From Pelagibacteraceae bacterium (lineage in GTDB: Bacteria > Pseudomonadota > Alphaproteobacteria > Pelagibacterales > Pelagibacteraceae): 54,251 nucleotides of DNA. The notes beneath the pieces were generated by a model that had not been told where the DNA came from, did not search any database, and saw only the letters and a list, made by a program, of their open reading frames with translations. Below are positions 1-10,311 of the stretch, piece by piece; within the stretch, counting starts at the first letter, position 1, and each line of letters opens with the position of its first letter. The stretch lies in the NCBI GenBank assembly GCA_008638225.1, contig VTPP01000005.1:1-54251 (forward strand). Direction: 5' to 3'. The position numbers and the translations under genes were made by a program.

Positions 1-1787
1 AAAACACCAATAAATGCTTCCTGTGGTATTTCAACACTGCCAAATTGTTTCATTCTTGATTTTCCTCTTTTTTGCTTATCAAGTAATTTTCTTTTTCTAT
101 CTCTAGCGCCACCACCATGAATTTTAGTTAAAACATCCTTTTTAAAACCCTGAATAGTTTCCCTTGCTATGATTTTTCCTCCCATGGCTGCTTGAATTGG
201 TATCTGAAACTGATGTCTTGGAATTAATTCTTTTAATTTCTCGCAAATCAACCTTCCCTGCCTAACAGCAAATTCTCTATGAATAATTGTAGATAGAGCA
301 TCTACAGGTTCTGCATTAACTAATACCGAAAGCTTAATTAGTTCTCCTTCTTTATATTCACTTATTTCATAATCAAAACTAGCATAGCCGCTAGAAATAG
401 ATTTTAGTCTATCATAAAAATCAAATACGACCTCGTTTAGAGGTAATTCATATTTTAAAATGGCTCTATTTCCAGAATATGACAGGTTTTTTTGAGAGCC
501 TCTTTTTTCTTCACAAAGTTTAATAATAGATCCTAAATATTCATCAGGAGTAATTAGGGTTGCATTAATCCATGGTTCCTTAATTGTTTTGATGTAATTT
601 GGTTCGGGCATATTGCTAGGGTTCTGCAAATCAGAAGTGGTTCCATCTGTTTTCTCTAACTTATAGATAACGCCTGGTGTTGTAGTTATTAAATTAAGGT
701 CATATTCACGATCCAATCTTTCAACCACAATTTCAAGATGGAGCAAACCCAAAAAACCACATCTAAATCCAAGACCAAGAGCTGTTGAAGATTCAGGTTC
801 GTATATCAAACTTGAATCATTTAAAGCGAGCTTTCCCAAACTATCTCTTAGAAGTCCATAATCAGAACTATCAACCGGGAATAATCCACAAAAAACAACT
901 GGCTTGCTCGGCTTAAAACCTGGTAAGGCTTTTGCAATTGGATTTTTTGTTAATGTAATTGTATCTCCAACTTTTGTCTCAGAAACACTTTTAATTCCAG
1001 TTACAATAAATCCCATTTCGCCAGGTCCTAAATTATCTCTATCGATTGGCTTTGGGGTAAAAACTCCTACTTTATCAATTTTATATTTAGCATTATTCGA
1101 CATCATTAAAATTTCATCATCTTTTTTGATAAAACCATCAATAACCCTAACTAATATAACAACTCCTAAATAACTATCGTACCAACTATCCACCAAGAGA
1201 GCTTTTAGTTGCTCATCACTTTCACTTTTTGGTGCTGGTAGTCTTTCTACAATTGCCTTTAAAATTTCTTCAATTCCCAAGCCTGTTTTTCCTGAAGCCA
1301 AGATTGCGTTAGAGGTATCAATACCAATTACATCTTCAATTTCTTGTTTAACTTTTTCAGGTTCTGATGCTGGTAGATCTGCTTTATTAAGTACAACTAC
1401 AATTTCATGATTATTATCCATGGCTTGATAAACGTTTGCTAGGGTTTGAGCCTCTACTCCTTGTGAACTATCTACAACTAACAATGAACCTTCGCACGCT
1501 GCTAGAGATCTGCTTACCTCATAACTAAAGTCCACATGTCCAGGAGTGTCCATGATATTTAAAATATAATTTTTTCCGTCTGTATGCTTATAATTAAGCC
1601 TGACTGTTTGAGCTTTGATAGTGATTCCTCTTTCTCTTTCAATATCCATTGAGTCTAGAACTTGCTCTTTCATTTCTCTTTCCTCTAAACCACCGCAAGT
1701 TTGAATAAGCCTATCAGCAAGTGTTGATTTGCCATGATCTATATGTGCTACAATTGAAAAATTTCTAATTAAATTTGTAGAACTCAT
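1..1787 (-). CDS. lepA: Elongation factor 4 (LepA), C-terminus cut by window edge
   Basis: This is a ribosome-associated GTPase that back-translocates stalled ribosomes. It reads [20 protein letters not shown] at the N-terminus, with P-loop [14 protein letters not shown] and NKAD G-motifs, then the LepA-specific C-terminal domain ([16 protein letters not shown]). The frame runs off the window after [11 protein letters not shown], so only about the last 8 residues of a ~600-aa protein should be missing. The ATG lies inside the pheT stop (ATGA overlap), so it is translationally coupled as the last gene of the thrS-infC-rpmI-rplT-pheS-pheT train. All key motifs are intact. Confidence 0.97.
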   Translation of the reverse strand, partial: MSSTNLIRNFSIVAHIDHGKSTLADRLIQTCGGLEEREMKEQVLDSMDIERERGITIKAQTVRLNYKHTDGKNYILNIMDTPGHVDFSYEVSRSLAACEGSLLVVDSSQGVEAQTLANVYQAMDNNHEIVVVLNKADLPASEPEKVKQEIEDVIGIDTSNAILASGKTGLGIEEILKAIVERLPAPKSESDEQLKALLVDSWYDSYLGVVILVRVIDGFIKKDDEILMMSNNAKYKIDKVGVFTPKPIDRDNLGPGEMGFIVTGIKSVSETKVGDTITLTKNPIAKALPGFKPSKPVVFCGLFPVDSSDYGLLRDSLGKLALNDSSLIYEPESSTALGLGFRCGFLGLLHLEIVVERLDREYDLNLITTTPGVIYKLEKTDGTTSDLQNPSNMPEPNYIKTIKEPWINATLITPDEYLGSIIKLCEEKRGSQKNLSYSGNRAILKYELPLNEVVFDFYDRLKSISSGYASFDYEISEYKEGELIKLSVLVNAEPVDALSTIIHREFAVRQGRLICEKLKELIPRHQFQIPIQAAMGGKIIARETIQGFKKDVLTKIHGGGARDRKRKLLDKQKRGKSRMKQFGSVEIPQEAFIGV

Positions 1788-4174
1788 GAACTTCTTAAAG
1801 TGCCACCAGTTGAAGATTGCACAGAAGATATAATTTTTTGACTAACGTCCTCAATAGTTTTTTCATCTAAAGTTTTTTCCATTGATTGCATTTTAACATT
1901 AAAAGCAATTGATTTTTTTCCTTGTTCAATATTGCTGCCTTCGTATACATCAAAGATGTCAATGCTTATAATCAATTGCGGTTCACAACTTTTAATTAAA
2001 GAAATCAACTGACTGGCTTTAATGTCTTTGCTTACAATAAATGCAAAATCTCTTTCAACTACTTGAAATTTAGAAACCACAAAAGCTGATCTCGCATCTT
2101 TGTACTTTTTTTTTGGTTCGGTAATATTATCTAAATAAAGTTCAAAACCACATATTGAATAATTTTCTAACCCTAATTGATTAAGAATAATTGGGTTTAA
2201 TTCTCCGAAACAACCAAGCAAAGGTCCTTTAGCAGATCCTAAATGTACTGCTCCAGATCTACCTGGATGAAACGATTGATTTGTTTTACTTTCGATAACT
2301 AATTTTTTTTCATCAAAACCTAAATCTATTAGAATGTACAAAATATCACTTTTCACATCATAAGCGCTCGTTTTTATTGTTTTTTCTGTCCAGGTCTTAT
2401 CAATTTTATTTCCCAATCTTATGCCGGCAGCAATCGTATTTTGCTGTCCAGATTGATTACCATAAAATACAGGGCCAATTTCAAATAACATGAAGTTTTT
2501 ACAATCTCTATCAACGTTATTTTTTGAATGAATTAATAAATTTGAAAAAATAGAAGTTCTCAAAGTATCAAGTTCTGATGAAATTGGGTTTGCAAGTCTC
2601 AATTTTTTTTCTGAGAAAAAATCATCGATTTTTGAATTAGAAAAAGACCAAGTAACGGTTTCTAAATAACCAATAGAGGCTATTGATCTTTGAGTGTAAT
2701 GAAAAATTTTTTGCTGGTAATTTAAAACTGATTTCAAAACTACTCTGTTAGGTTCGGATAGCGGAATATTATTATAGCCCTTAATTCTTATAAGTTCTTC
2801 AATGATATCTACTTCCTGATTAATATCAGGTCTAAAACTTGGAACTATTAATTCTAAGCTTGTTTTTTTGTCTTTTACTTTAAATCCTAATTTTTCTAAA
2901 ATTTTTATAGAATCTGCTTTAGAAATTTCAAAACCTATAAGTTTTTTAAAATTAGATAAAATAAAATTAATTTTTCTTTGCTTATATGTTGATGATCCAG
3001 CAATATTAATTTTTCCTATTTTACCCCCACAAATCTCTTGTATTAATTTTGCTGATTTTATTAATCCTTCTTCTAAAGAATTTGGGTCTACGCCTCTCTC
3101 AAATCGGTATTTAGCATCAGTTATAATACCAAGTTCTTTTGAAGATTTTGTAATTGAAATTGGATCAAAACTAGCAGCTTCTATAACAACATTGGTGGTA
3201 TTCATTTTCGTACCACTTAATTCACCTCCTAAAATTCCTCCAAGTCCAAGAATTTTTGAGTCATCTGCAATAACACAACTATTATTTGATAATGTATATT
3301 TTTTACCGTCTAAGGCCTGAAATGTTTCTCCCTTTTTGGATTTTCTTACAATAATTTTATTAGAAATTTTGTCTGCGTCATAGGCATGTAACGGTCTATT
3401 CATATCTAGCATTACGTAGTTTGTAATATCAACAATTGCAGATATCGATTTTTGGCCTACAGACTCTAGGTGTCTTTTTAACCAGTCTGGACTTTCTTTG
3501 TTAACAACTCCTTCTATAAAGCAACTACCAAACTGAAAACAGCCAGATTCTTTTTCTATTTCAACTTTAATTATTTTTTTTGAATTAATTTTTATTTTTT
3601 CTAATTTCTCCTGAACAAAAGTACCTTCGCCACAAGCTGCAAGGTCTCTGGCTACTCCTCTAACACCTAAACAATCTGACCTATTAGGAGTGATAGAAAT
3701 ATCAATCATGGGGTCTAAGTTTTCTTTAAAAAAATTATCTCCTACATTCTGTTTGTTTTTTAATTCAATAATACCATCGCTTTCTTCTGTAAGATTTAGT
3801 TCGGATTCTGAACAGAGCATACCAAAAGATTCTGCTCCCCTTATTTTAGCAACAGAAAGCTTCATTCCATTTTTTGGAATTACGGTTCCTGGTGAAGCAT
3901 ATACTGTGGTTAATCCGTCTCTTGCATTAGAGGCTCCACAAACCACTTTGGTAATTTTTCCATCCCCAATATCCACGTCACAAATTTTTAACTTATCTGC
4001 CTCAGGGTGTTTAATAGCTTTGATTATTTTGCAAACTTTAAAATTAGACAAATTACTCTTAGCAGAGCTAATGCTCTCCACCTCCAAACCTATTGATGTT
4101 AATTTTTCAGCAATTTGTTCTGTAGTTGATTTTGTTCTTAAATATTTTTTTAACCAGGCTAATGTTATATTCAT
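1784..4174 (-). CDS. pheT: Phenylalanyl-tRNA synthetase beta subunit
   Basis: This is the 796-aa beta chain of the (alpha-beta)2 PheRS in the cytoplasm. It carries an N-terminal EMAP-type tRNA-binding domain (about residues 40-150, with [10 protein letters not shown]), the B3/B4 editing region ([24 protein letters not shown]), a B5 domain, the degenerate catalytic-like core, and a C-terminal FDX-ACB anticodon-binding domain ([16 protein letters not shown]). The length is normal for proteobacteria. The start ATG overlaps the pheS stop by 4 nt and the stop overlaps the lepA start by 4 nt, so all three are co-translated. Nothing is abnormal apart from high Lys/Ile content, which is shared by the whole window. 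Confidence 0.97.
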   Translation of the reverse strand: MNITLAWLKKYLRTKSTTEQIAEKLTSIGLEVESISSAKSNLSNFKVCKIIKAIKHPEADKLKICDVDIGDGKITKVVCGASNARDGLTTVYASPGTVIPKNGMKLSVAKIRGAESFGMLCSESELNLTEESDGIIELKNKQNVGDNFFKENLDPMIDISITPNRSDCLGVRGVARDLAACGEGTFVQEKLEKIKINSKKIIKVEIEKESGCFQFGSCFIEGVVNKESPDWLKRHLESVGQKSISAIVDITNYVMLDMNRPLHAYDADKISNKIIVRKSKKGETFQALDGKKYTLSNNSCVIADDSKILGLGGILGGELSGTKMNTTNVVIEAASFDPISITKSSKELGIITDAKYRFERGVDPNSLEEGLIKSAKLIQEICGGKIGKINIAGSSTYKQRKINFILSNFKKLIGFEISKADSIKILEKLGFKVKDKKTSLELIVPSFRPDINQEVDIIEELIRIKGYNNIPLSEPNRVVLKSVLNYQQKIFHYTQRSIASIGYLETVTWSFSNSKIDDFFSEKKLRLANPISSELDTLRTSIFSNLLIHSKNNVDRDCKNFMLFEIGPVFYGNQSGQQNTIAAGIRLGNKIDKTWTEKTIKTSAYDVKSDILYILIDLGFDEKKLVIESKTNQSFHPGRSGAVHLGSAKGPLLGCFGELNPIILNQLGLENYSICGFELYLDNITEPKKKYKDARSAFVVSKFQVVERDFAFIVSKDIKASQLISLIKSCEPQLIISIDIFDVYEGSNIEQGKKSIAFNVKMQSMEKTLDEKTIEDVSQKIISSVQSSTGGTLRSS

Positions 4175-5238
4175 CTTGCCAAACCTCTATAATTACTTGG
4201 CACATCGTTAGCATTAAATCCAAAATGTTCTAACCAACGAACATCGCTTTCAAAGAAAGATCTTAAATCGTTAATTCCATATTTTAACATTGCTAAACGG
4301 TCTATTCCCACGCCAAAAGCATAACCCTGGTATTTACTAGAATCGACTTTAGCATTTTTTAACACATTAGGATGAACCATTCCGCAACCTAAAATTTCTA
4401 GCCACTTATCTCCTTGTCCTATTGTAATTTTTCCATCTTTAATTTCGTAACCAATGTCCACTTCAGCGGAGGGCTCTGTAAATGGAAAGTGACTTGGGCG
4501 AAATCTCATTTTAATCTGATCAACTTCAAAAAATTTTTTTAAAAAATAATCAAGACAGCCTCTTAGGTCCGCCATAGTAACGTTTTTATCTACATATAAA
4601 CCTTCAAGTTGATGAAACATTGGTGTATGTGTTTGATCGCTATCACAGCGATACGTTCTTCCTGGTGCGATAATTTTAAATGGTGGTTTGTCATTCAACA
4701 TAGTTCTGATTTGAACTGGTGATGTGTGGGTTCTTAGTAAAGTCTGTTTGTTTTCATCTAGGTAAAAAGTATCATGCATATCTCTCGCTGGATGATTTGG
4801 TGGTGTATTTAAAGCTGTAAAATTATTATATTCGTTTTCAATATCTGGTCCTTCTGCAACTGAAAAACCAAGTTCTGCAAAAATGCACGTTAGTTCATCA
4901 ATAACTTGGGATACGGGATGAATTTTTCCTTGAGGTTTTTTTGGTGTTGGTAGAGTTACATCAATAGTTTCGCTGTGTAATTTTTTTTCCAATTCATCTT
5001 GTCCAAATTTTGATGAATATTTATTAAATTCTTCGAGAATTTTTGATTTTAATATATTGAGTTGAGAAGCAAATTCTTTTTTTTTGTCTTTATCTATGGT
5101 TGCAAGATCTTGAAATAGTTTAGATACACTTCCCCTTTTTCCAAGTACTTCAATTCTTAAATTCTCTAAATCTTCTTTGTTTTTTAGTTGAGAAAATTTA
5201 TTAAATATTTGCTGTTGTAATGTAGCTAGATCATTCAT
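4171..5238 (-). CDS. pheS: Phenylalanyl-tRNA synthetase alpha subunit
   Basis: This 355-aa subunit holds the class II aminoacylation site that charges tRNA-Phe. It has an N-terminal coiled-coil arm (residues 1-90) followed by the catalytic domain. Motif 2 is [20 protein letters not shown], the [11 protein letters not shown] segment lines the Phe pocket, and motif 3 is [14 protein letters not shown]. Length is close to the family norm of ~330-360. It lies 21 nt downstream of rplT and overlaps pheT by 4 nt. Confidence 0.98.
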   Translation of the reverse strand: MNDLATLQQQIFNKFSQLKNKEDLENLRIEVLGKRGSVSKLFQDLATIDKDKKKEFASQLNILKSKILEEFNKYSSKFGQDELEKKLHSETIDVTLPTPKKPQGKIHPVSQVIDELTCIFAELGFSVAEGPDIENEYNNFTALNTPPNHPARDMHDTFYLDENKQTLLRTHTSPVQIRTMLNDKPPFKIIAPGRTYRCDSDQTHTPMFHQLEGLYVDKNVTMADLRGCLDYFLKKFFEVDQIKMRFRPSHFPFTEPSAEVDIGYEIKDGKITIGQGDKWLEILGCGMVHPNVLKNAKVDSSKYQGYAFGVGIDRLAMLKYGINDLRSFFESDVRWLEHFGFNANDVPSNYRGLAR

Positions 5239-5259
5239 CTAAAAATTAAAAAATGTAAT

Positions 5260-5616
5260 TTAATTTAGATGAGATTGTACCTTTTTTACAATAGATTTAA
5301 AGGTTTCAGGATTATGGTATGCAATATCCGCTAATACTTTACGATCAATTTTAATTTTAGATTTAATAAGCCCGTTAATAAACTTAGAATACGTTAAACC
5401 TTCCGCTCTTACTCCAGCGTTAATTCTTTGAATCCACAATGATCTAAAAATTCTTTTATTTCTTCTTCTATCTCTGTAAGCGTATTGCAATGACTTTTCT
5501 ACAGCTTGCTTTGCAACTCTAATAGTATTTTTTCTTCTTCCTCTAAATCCCTTTGCTTGCTTAAAAACTTTTTTATGTTTTTTATGACTAGCTACACCCC
5601 TTTTGACTCTAGACAT
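5260..5616 (-). CDS. rplT: 50S ribosomal protein L20
   Basis: This 118-aa, very basic protein begins [20 protein letters not shown] and contains the L20 core [10 protein letters not shown] and [12 protein letters not shown]20 binds 23S rRNA early in 50S assembly. It sits 4 nt after rpmI in the canonical infC-rpmI-rplT order. In other bacteria L20 or IF3 autoregulates this operon. I see no obvious L20-binding leader here, and the 57-nt infC-rpmI gap is the only place for one. Confidence 0.98.
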   Translation of the reverse strand: MSRVKRGVASHKKHKKVFKQAKGFRGRRKNTIRVAKQAVEKSLQYAYRDRRRNKRIFRSLWIQRINAGVRAEGLTYSKFINGLIKSKIKIDRKVLADIAYHNPETFKSIVKKVQSHLN

Positions 5617-5620
5617 ATTA

Positions 5621-5827
5621 TTAACCTCTTACACTATAGGGCATATACGACTTAATGATTTTAGAGTCTTGTTTAGACAAAATCGTCATACCTCTTAATG
5701 TTCTGATCTGTTTGTTGGTTCGCTTGATCATTCCATGTCTTTTACCAGCCTGTGGTGCTTTAACTTTTCCAGTAGCTGTAAATCTGAAACGCTTTTTTGC
5801 TGAGCTTTTAGTTTTTAGTTTTCCCAT
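5621..5827 (-). CDS. rpmI: 50S ribosomal protein L35
   Basis: This 68-aa basic protein reads [20 protein letters not shown], then [10 protein letters not shown], which are family hallmarks, and has the usual length. It is an intrinsic 50S subunit protein. It is separated from infC by 57 nt and from rplT by 4 nt. Confidence 0.97.
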   Translation of the reverse strand: MGKLKTKSSAKKRFRFTATGKVKAPQAGKRHGMIKRTNKQIRTLRGMTILSKQDSKIIKSYMPYSVRG

Positions 5828-5884
5828 AAAAATGTATCGGGGTTATACAAAGATTGCGATTTGAAAACAATAGAAATCGATTGC

Positions 5885-6424
5885 TTATAAGGCTTGAATT
5901 ATTAGGGTCATTTGTCGACCTTCCATCTTTGCAGACTGCTCCACCTTACCTAATTCTTTAGTGTCTTCAATAATTCTTCTAACAAGATCGTGTGCTGCTT
6001 TCATATATTCCATCTCTCTGCCTTTGAATTTAATTGTAAATTTAACTTTATCTCCCGAAGATAAAAACTTTAGAGCATTTTTAATTTTAAAATCATAATC
6101 GTGAACATCGGTGACTGGTCTTAACTTAATTTCTTTTAAATTAATTATTTTTTGTTTTTTTCTAGCCTGACTAGCTTTTTTTTGTAATTCATATTTAAAC
6201 TTACCGCTGTCCATAATTTTACAAACAGGTGGTTTCGTATTAGGGGCAATCTCTATAAGATCCAAACCCACTTCTTGCGCTCTATTGATTGCTTCTCCAA
6301 GAGGAACAATACCAATGTTTTCACCTTCATGACCGATCAGCTGAACTTCTGTTGCTCTAATATTATTATTAGTACGTGGGCCTCTGTCTCTAGGCTTGCG
6401 GTTATTTTGAAAATTTTTATTAAT
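5885..6424 (-). CDS. infC: Translation initiation factor IF-3, AUU start codon
   Basis: IF-3 binds the 30S subunit, prevents 50S joining and proofreads start codons. The first ATG/GTG-type codon in frame (6271) would delete the N-terminal domain. The homologous reading continues upstream through NIRATEVQLIGHEGENIG to ATT at 6424-6422, preceded by a GAGG Shine-Dalgarno at 6435-6432 with 7-nt spacing and sitting just after the thrS stop. That gives 179 aa, essentially the E. coli length. AUU starts in infC are established in many bacteria and support autoregulation, because IF-3 discriminates against them. The C-terminal domain (KFKGREMEYMKAAHDLVRR) is complete. Confidence 0.95.
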   Translation of the reverse strand: MNKNFQNNRKPRDRGPRTNNNIRATEVQLIGHEGENIGIVPLGEAINRAQEVGLDLIEIAPNTKPPVCKIMDSGKFKYELQKKASQARKKQKIINLKEIKLRPVTDVHDYDFKIKNALKFLSSGDKVKFTIKFKGREMEYMKAAHDLVRRIIEDTKELGKVEQSAKMEGRQMTLIIQAL

Positions 6425-6435
6425 AAGGATACCTC
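6422..6435 (-). promoter_or_regulatory. Shine-Dalgarno plus AUU start of infC
   Basis: On the minus strand the order is GAGG, seven bases (TATCCTT), then ATT. This decides the infC start. The arrangement is the one through which IF-3 represses its own synthesis in other bacteria. That regulation is inferred here from the codon alone. Confidence 0.85.
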
Positions 6436-8352
6436 TTAGATTTTCGGAGTTTGTGACTCTTGTGACAAACTAGAAATTATCTCATCTAATTTTGCTGTTT
6501 GCTGTTCTTCTTGGCCCAATCTTCGCAAAGTAATAGTTTTGTCTTGCATTTCTTTAGTTCCGCAAATCATTAAGACGGGAATTTTTTCAAGGGAGTGTTC
6601 TCTGATTTTGTAGTTAATTTTTTCATTCTTTAAATCAATAATAGTTCTTATTCCTTTTTTTTCAAGCTGATTTAATATTTCTTTTGCATAATGATGATGC
6701 TCTTCACTAATGGGAAGTATTGCTACCTGCACAGGTGATAACCAAAAAGGAAGTTTTCCTGCGTAGTGCTCTATTAAAATTCCTGTAAATCTTTCCAAAG
6801 ATCCAAAAAGTGCTCGGTGAAGCATAACAGGTATTTTTTTCTTACCGTCTTTATCTATGTAGGTTGCGCCTAATCTACCTGGTAAATTTAAATCTACTTG
6901 CAATGTTCCGCACTGCCAGTCTCTTCCGATGGCATCTCTTAATACAAATTCAATTTTTGGACCATAAAATGCACCTTCACCTTTATTAATTGTATATTCG
7001 ACTTTAGATGCTTTTATTGCTTCTAATAAAGCTTGTTCTGATTTATCCCAAACAGAATCTTCGCCCACTCTTTTTGCTGGACGATCAGCATATTTAAGAC
7101 TGATATTTTCAAAACCAAATGCTTTGTAAATATCTAAAATTAATTTAGTAACCTTGACTGATTCTTCAGTAATTTGCTCTTCTGTACAAAAAATATGCGC
7201 ATCATCTTGTGTGAAAGAGCGAACTCGCATTAAACCGTGCAAAGAACCTGATGGTTCGTATCTATGAACTTTTCCAAATTCTGATAATTTTAAAGGAAGA
7301 TCTTTGTAACTTTTTAATCCCTGATTATAAATCTGACAGTGGCCAGGACAATTCATTGGCTTAATTGCAAACGTTCTTTCGTCAGGTGTAATTGTTGTAT
7401 ACATATATTCATGAAATTTTTCCCAATGACCTGATTTTTCCCACAATGCTCTATCAATAATTTCTGGAGTATTTACTTCTTTATAGCCGGCCTCCAATTG
7501 TTTTTTTCTCATAAACTCTACGAGAGTTTGAAATAATGCCCATCCTTTTTGATGCCAAAAAACTGCTCCTGGACTTTCTTCTTGGAAATGAAATAGATCC
7601 ATAGTTTTTCCAAGTTTTCTATGATCTCTTTTTTCTGCTTCTTCTAAATTGTGTAAATATTCATCTAGGTCTTTTTTAGTTTTCCAGCATGTTCCATAAA
7701 TTCTCTGCAACATGACGTTGTTAGAATCTCCTCTCCAATACGCCCCTGCAACTTTCATTAATTTAAATGCTTTACCAATTTTTCCTATGCTGGGTAAATG
7801 AGGTCCTCGACACAAATCATGCCACTTACCATGAAAATAAATTGATATTTCTTCCTTACCAGGAATAGAGTCTATTATTTCTGCTTTATAGTGTTCACCA
7901 ATACTTTTAAAATGTTCAACCGCTTTTTTTCTTTCCCAAACTTCTCTTGTAGTTTTGTCATCACGATCTACAATTTCCATCATTCTTTTTTCAATTTTTA
8001 CCAAATCGTCCTCTGTAAATGGCTCTTTTCTTGCAAAGTCATAATAAAAACCGTTGTCAATGACCGGACCAATTGTAACTTGCGTTCCTGGAAAAAGTTC
8101 TTGAACTGCCATTGCGCAAACATGGGCGCTATCATGTCTTAGTAATTCTAATGCATAATCATCTTCTAATGTGATTATTTTTACTGAAGAATCTTTGCTA
8201 ATAGTAGTATCTAAATCTTTATATTCTCCGTCAACCTGCAGTGCTAAAGCTTTTTTAGATAATGAGATGCTAATATCTTTTGCTATATCAAATCCTGTTA
8301 CAGCGTTTTCGTAAGTTACTTTTTTACCATCGGGCAGTTGAATTATTGGCAT
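6436..8352 (-). CDS. thrS: Threonyl-tRNA synthetase
   Basis: This 638-aa class II synthetase has an N-terminal TGS domain (residues 1-60, IQLPDGKKVTYENAVTG) and an editing/SAD domain with the zinc-hydrolase-like HDSAHVCAMA. The catalytic core has MNCPGHCQIY (Zn Cys), the RYEPSGSLHGLMRVR motif 2 region and LHRALFGSLERF motif 3. A C-terminal anticodon-binding domain ends the protein. Length is typical. It heads the translation train, with infC beginning 12 nt past its stop. Confidence 0.98.
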   Translation of the reverse strand: MPIIQLPDGKKVTYENAVTGFDIAKDISISLSKKALALQVDGEYKDLDTTISKDSSVKIITLEDDYALELLRHDSAHVCAMAVQELFPGTQVTIGPVIDNGFYYDFARKEPFTEDDLVKIEKRMMEIVDRDDKTTREVWERKKAVEHFKSIGEHYKAEIIDSIPGKEEISIYFHGKWHDLCRGPHLPSIGKIGKAFKLMKVAGAYWRGDSNNVMLQRIYGTCWKTKKDLDEYLHNLEEAEKRDHRKLGKTMDLFHFQEESPGAVFWHQKGWALFQTLVEFMRKKQLEAGYKEVNTPEIIDRALWEKSGHWEKFHEYMYTTITPDERTFAIKPMNCPGHCQIYNQGLKSYKDLPLKLSEFGKVHRYEPSGSLHGLMRVRSFTQDDAHIFCTEEQITEESVKVTKLILDIYKAFGFENISLKYADRPAKRVGEDSVWDKSEQALLEAIKASKVEYTINKGEGAFYGPKIEFVLRDAIGRDWQCGTLQVDLNLPGRLGATYIDKDGKKKIPVMLHRALFGSLERFTGILIEHYAGKLPFWLSPVQVAILPISEEHHHYAKEILNQLEKKGIRTIIDLKNEKINYKIREHSLEKIPVLMICGTKEMQDKTITLRRLGQEEQQTAKLDEIISSLSQESQTPKI

Positions 8353-8379
8353 ATACGCTGGTCAGATATCATTGAAGAT

Positions 8380-9516
8380 TTAATAAACTAGTGAATGATA
8401 AATTTCTAGTGTTTTTAAACACATTGTATCTTTAGTGTAGTTTTTAATGACATTATTTCTTCCTTCATTACCAATTGTCTTAAGCGCTGATTTTTCCATT
8501 TTTGAAATGTTGTAAATATGATTGGCAAGATCTTCGGTATTATTTGATTTAAATAACCAACCTGTTTTTTTATCTAAAACTGTTTCTACAGATCCGCCAA
8601 TAGCACTAGCTAATATAGGCTTTTTCATAGCTTGCGCTTCAATACTAACTCTTCCAAATGCCTCTGGCTCTATCGATGCAGAAACAACTAAATTAACAAA
8701 CGCATAGGCTAATGGCATACTTTTTAAAGGATGTACAAGTCTAACTTTATCAACCATTTTATAAGAATATATTAATTTTTTTAATTGATCTTCATAATCA
8801 TGCCTGCCCTGAGAATCTCCCAAAATAATAAAAAATATATTTGAGATTTTATCTTTGGTTTTTAAATAATTAGCAGCTTCTATAAATAACATCTGTCCTT
8901 TCCAAGATGTTAATCTGCCTGGTAACAAAACTAAAAAATTGTCATTTGAAAATCCCATTTCTTTTCTTAAAGTTTCCTGATCATGATCGGAGACATTTAA
9001 TGGATCAAAATAATTCTGATCAATTCCTCGTTTGATAACGCTAATATTATTTATTGTTTTGTAATTTGTTTTTATGTGATTCAAAATAAAATTAGAACTG
9101 GCAATCACATGATCAGATTTTAGCATGATTGAATTGTAATATTTTTTTATGGATGATGTGAAGTTATAGGTCCCGTGGAAGGTGGTAACCATCTTAGCAC
9201 CAGAAAACTTACAAGCTAAATAACAAGACCAGGCAGGGCCTCTACTACGTACATGTACGATGTTGATGTTATTTTTTTTTATAAGAAAAAAAATATAAAA
9301 TATATTTAACAAAATTATGAATATATTTTTAGAAACAGGCCACTTAAATACTTTTACTTTATTATTGATCAGATCAAGTTGAGAACCACCAGAAGTTAAA
9401 ATACTAGAAAATTCAGTGTGTTCTGAAACATATTCGGCTACATGTCTACATCCTGTTTCTGCACCACCAATACCCATATTTGGTATTACTTGGAGTAATC
9501 TTATTTTTTTAAACAT
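8380..9516 (-). CDS. GT4-family glycosyltransferase
   Basis: This 378-aa protein has the GT-B fold signatures of family GT4: an N-terminal QVIPNMGIGGAETGCRHVAE acceptor-side motif, VVTTFHGT-like MVTTFHGTYN, the donor-side LPGRLTSWKGQ, and the E-x7-E motif EPEAFGRVSIEAQAMKKPILAS. Such enzymes transfer sugars to lipid or LPS-core acceptors at the cytoplasmic face. The exact sugar cannot be read from the sequence. It ends 27 nt before thrS and is divergent from the hydrolase at 9547, with only 30 nt between the two starts. Confidence 0.85.
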   Translation of the reverse strand: MFKKIRLLQVIPNMGIGGAETGCRHVAEYVSEHTEFSSILTSGGSQLDLINNKVKVFKWPVSKNIFIILLNIFYIFFLIKKNNINIVHVRSRGPAWSCYLACKFSGAKMVTTFHGTYNFTSSIKKYYNSIMLKSDHVIASSNFILNHIKTNYKTINNISVIKRGIDQNYFDPLNVSDHDQETLRKEMGFSNDNFLVLLPGRLTSWKGQMLFIEAANYLKTKDKISNIFFIILGDSQGRHDYEDQLKKLIYSYKMVDKVRLVHPLKSMPLAYAFVNLVVSASIEPEAFGRVSIEAQAMKKPILASAIGGSVETVLDKKTGWLFKSNNTEDLANHIYNISKMEKSALKTIGNEGRNNVIKNYTKDTMCLKTLEIYHSLVY

Positions 9517-9546
9517 AAAATTTGTGTTAAAAAATTAATATTCATT

Positions 9547-10311
9547 ATGAATAATAAACAAGTTAAATTTTTCCAGACTAAAAAGAAAGAGTTAATTAGA
9601 TATAAATTAGTTCGAGGAAGAAAACCTATTGCTATCATTTTTTTTCATGGGTTTATGTCTGATTTAACAGGAAAAAAAATAAAACTACTAAGCAAATTTT
9701 GTTCCAGACAAAATGTTCCTTTTTTAACCTTTGAATATTCAGGACATGGAAAATCATCAGGTACTATAACTAATTATGGAATAAAAGATTGGATAGAACA
9801 ATCTAAAGAAATAATAGAATCAACAATTAAAACAAAAAATGTAATTTTAATAGGTTCATCCATGGGTGCATGGATAGCTGCATCACTCATACAAAAAATA
9901 AGAAAAAATATAAAGGGATTTATTGGAATTGCCTCAGCTCCAGATTTTACTAAAAAAATAATGTGGGAACGATTTTCTGCAAAAACAAAATCAATGATTA
10001 ATAAAGGTATAATTTATAATTTGCCAAGCTCTTATGGTAATTTTTATCCCATATCTAAGAAGTTAATTCTTAGTGGAAATAATAGTCTAATTCTTCACAA
10101 AAAAATTAAATGCAATTTTCCTATAAGGTTATTTCACGGTCTCAATGATAAAAGTGTGGGGACAGAATTTTCAATTCAATTATTAAAAACCTTTTTATCA
10201 AAAGATAAAATTATTTTTTTACAAAAAAATGGAGATCACAGTCTTAGTAGTAAGGAGGATTTTAAAAAAATAACTGGAGAATTAATTAAACTGATTAAAT
10301 ATGCTATCTAA
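9547..10311 (+). CDS. Alpha/beta hydrolase, ABHD10-like
   Basis: This 254-aa serine hydrolase has an oxyanion segment FFHGFMSDLTGKK, then EYSGHGKSSG, nucleophile elbow GSSMGAW, a late Asp (GLNDKSV) and catalytic His (NGDHSLS). The HGFxSDxTG pattern resembles the alphaproteobacterial relatives of mitochondrial ABHD10, which act on acyl-thioesters. That substrate is inferred only from resemblance. It is divergent from the GT4 gene, and its 3' end overlaps the convergent epimerase gene by 30 nt. Confidence 0.8.
   Translation: MNNKQVKFFQTKKKELIRYKLVRGRKPIAIIFFHGFMSDLTGKKIKLLSKFCSRQNVPFLTFEYSGHGKSSGTITNYGIKDWIEQSKEIIESTIKTKNVILIGSSMGAWIAASLIQKIRKNIKGFIGIASAPDFTKKIMWERFSAKTKSMINKGIIYNLPSSYGNFYPISKKLILSGNNSLILHKKIKCNFPIRLFHGLNDKSVGTEFSIQLLKTFLSKDKIIFLQKNGDHSLSSKEDFKKITGELIKLIKYAI

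Noticed and set aside
2868-4211. Two long plus-strand open frames opposite pheT
   Set aside because: They are antisense shadows of a well-supported pheT, with no start signals and no family resemblance.
6269-6271. GTG as start of infC
   Set aside because: It would remove the conserved N-terminal domain. ATT at 6424 has a Shine-Dalgarno and gives the family length.
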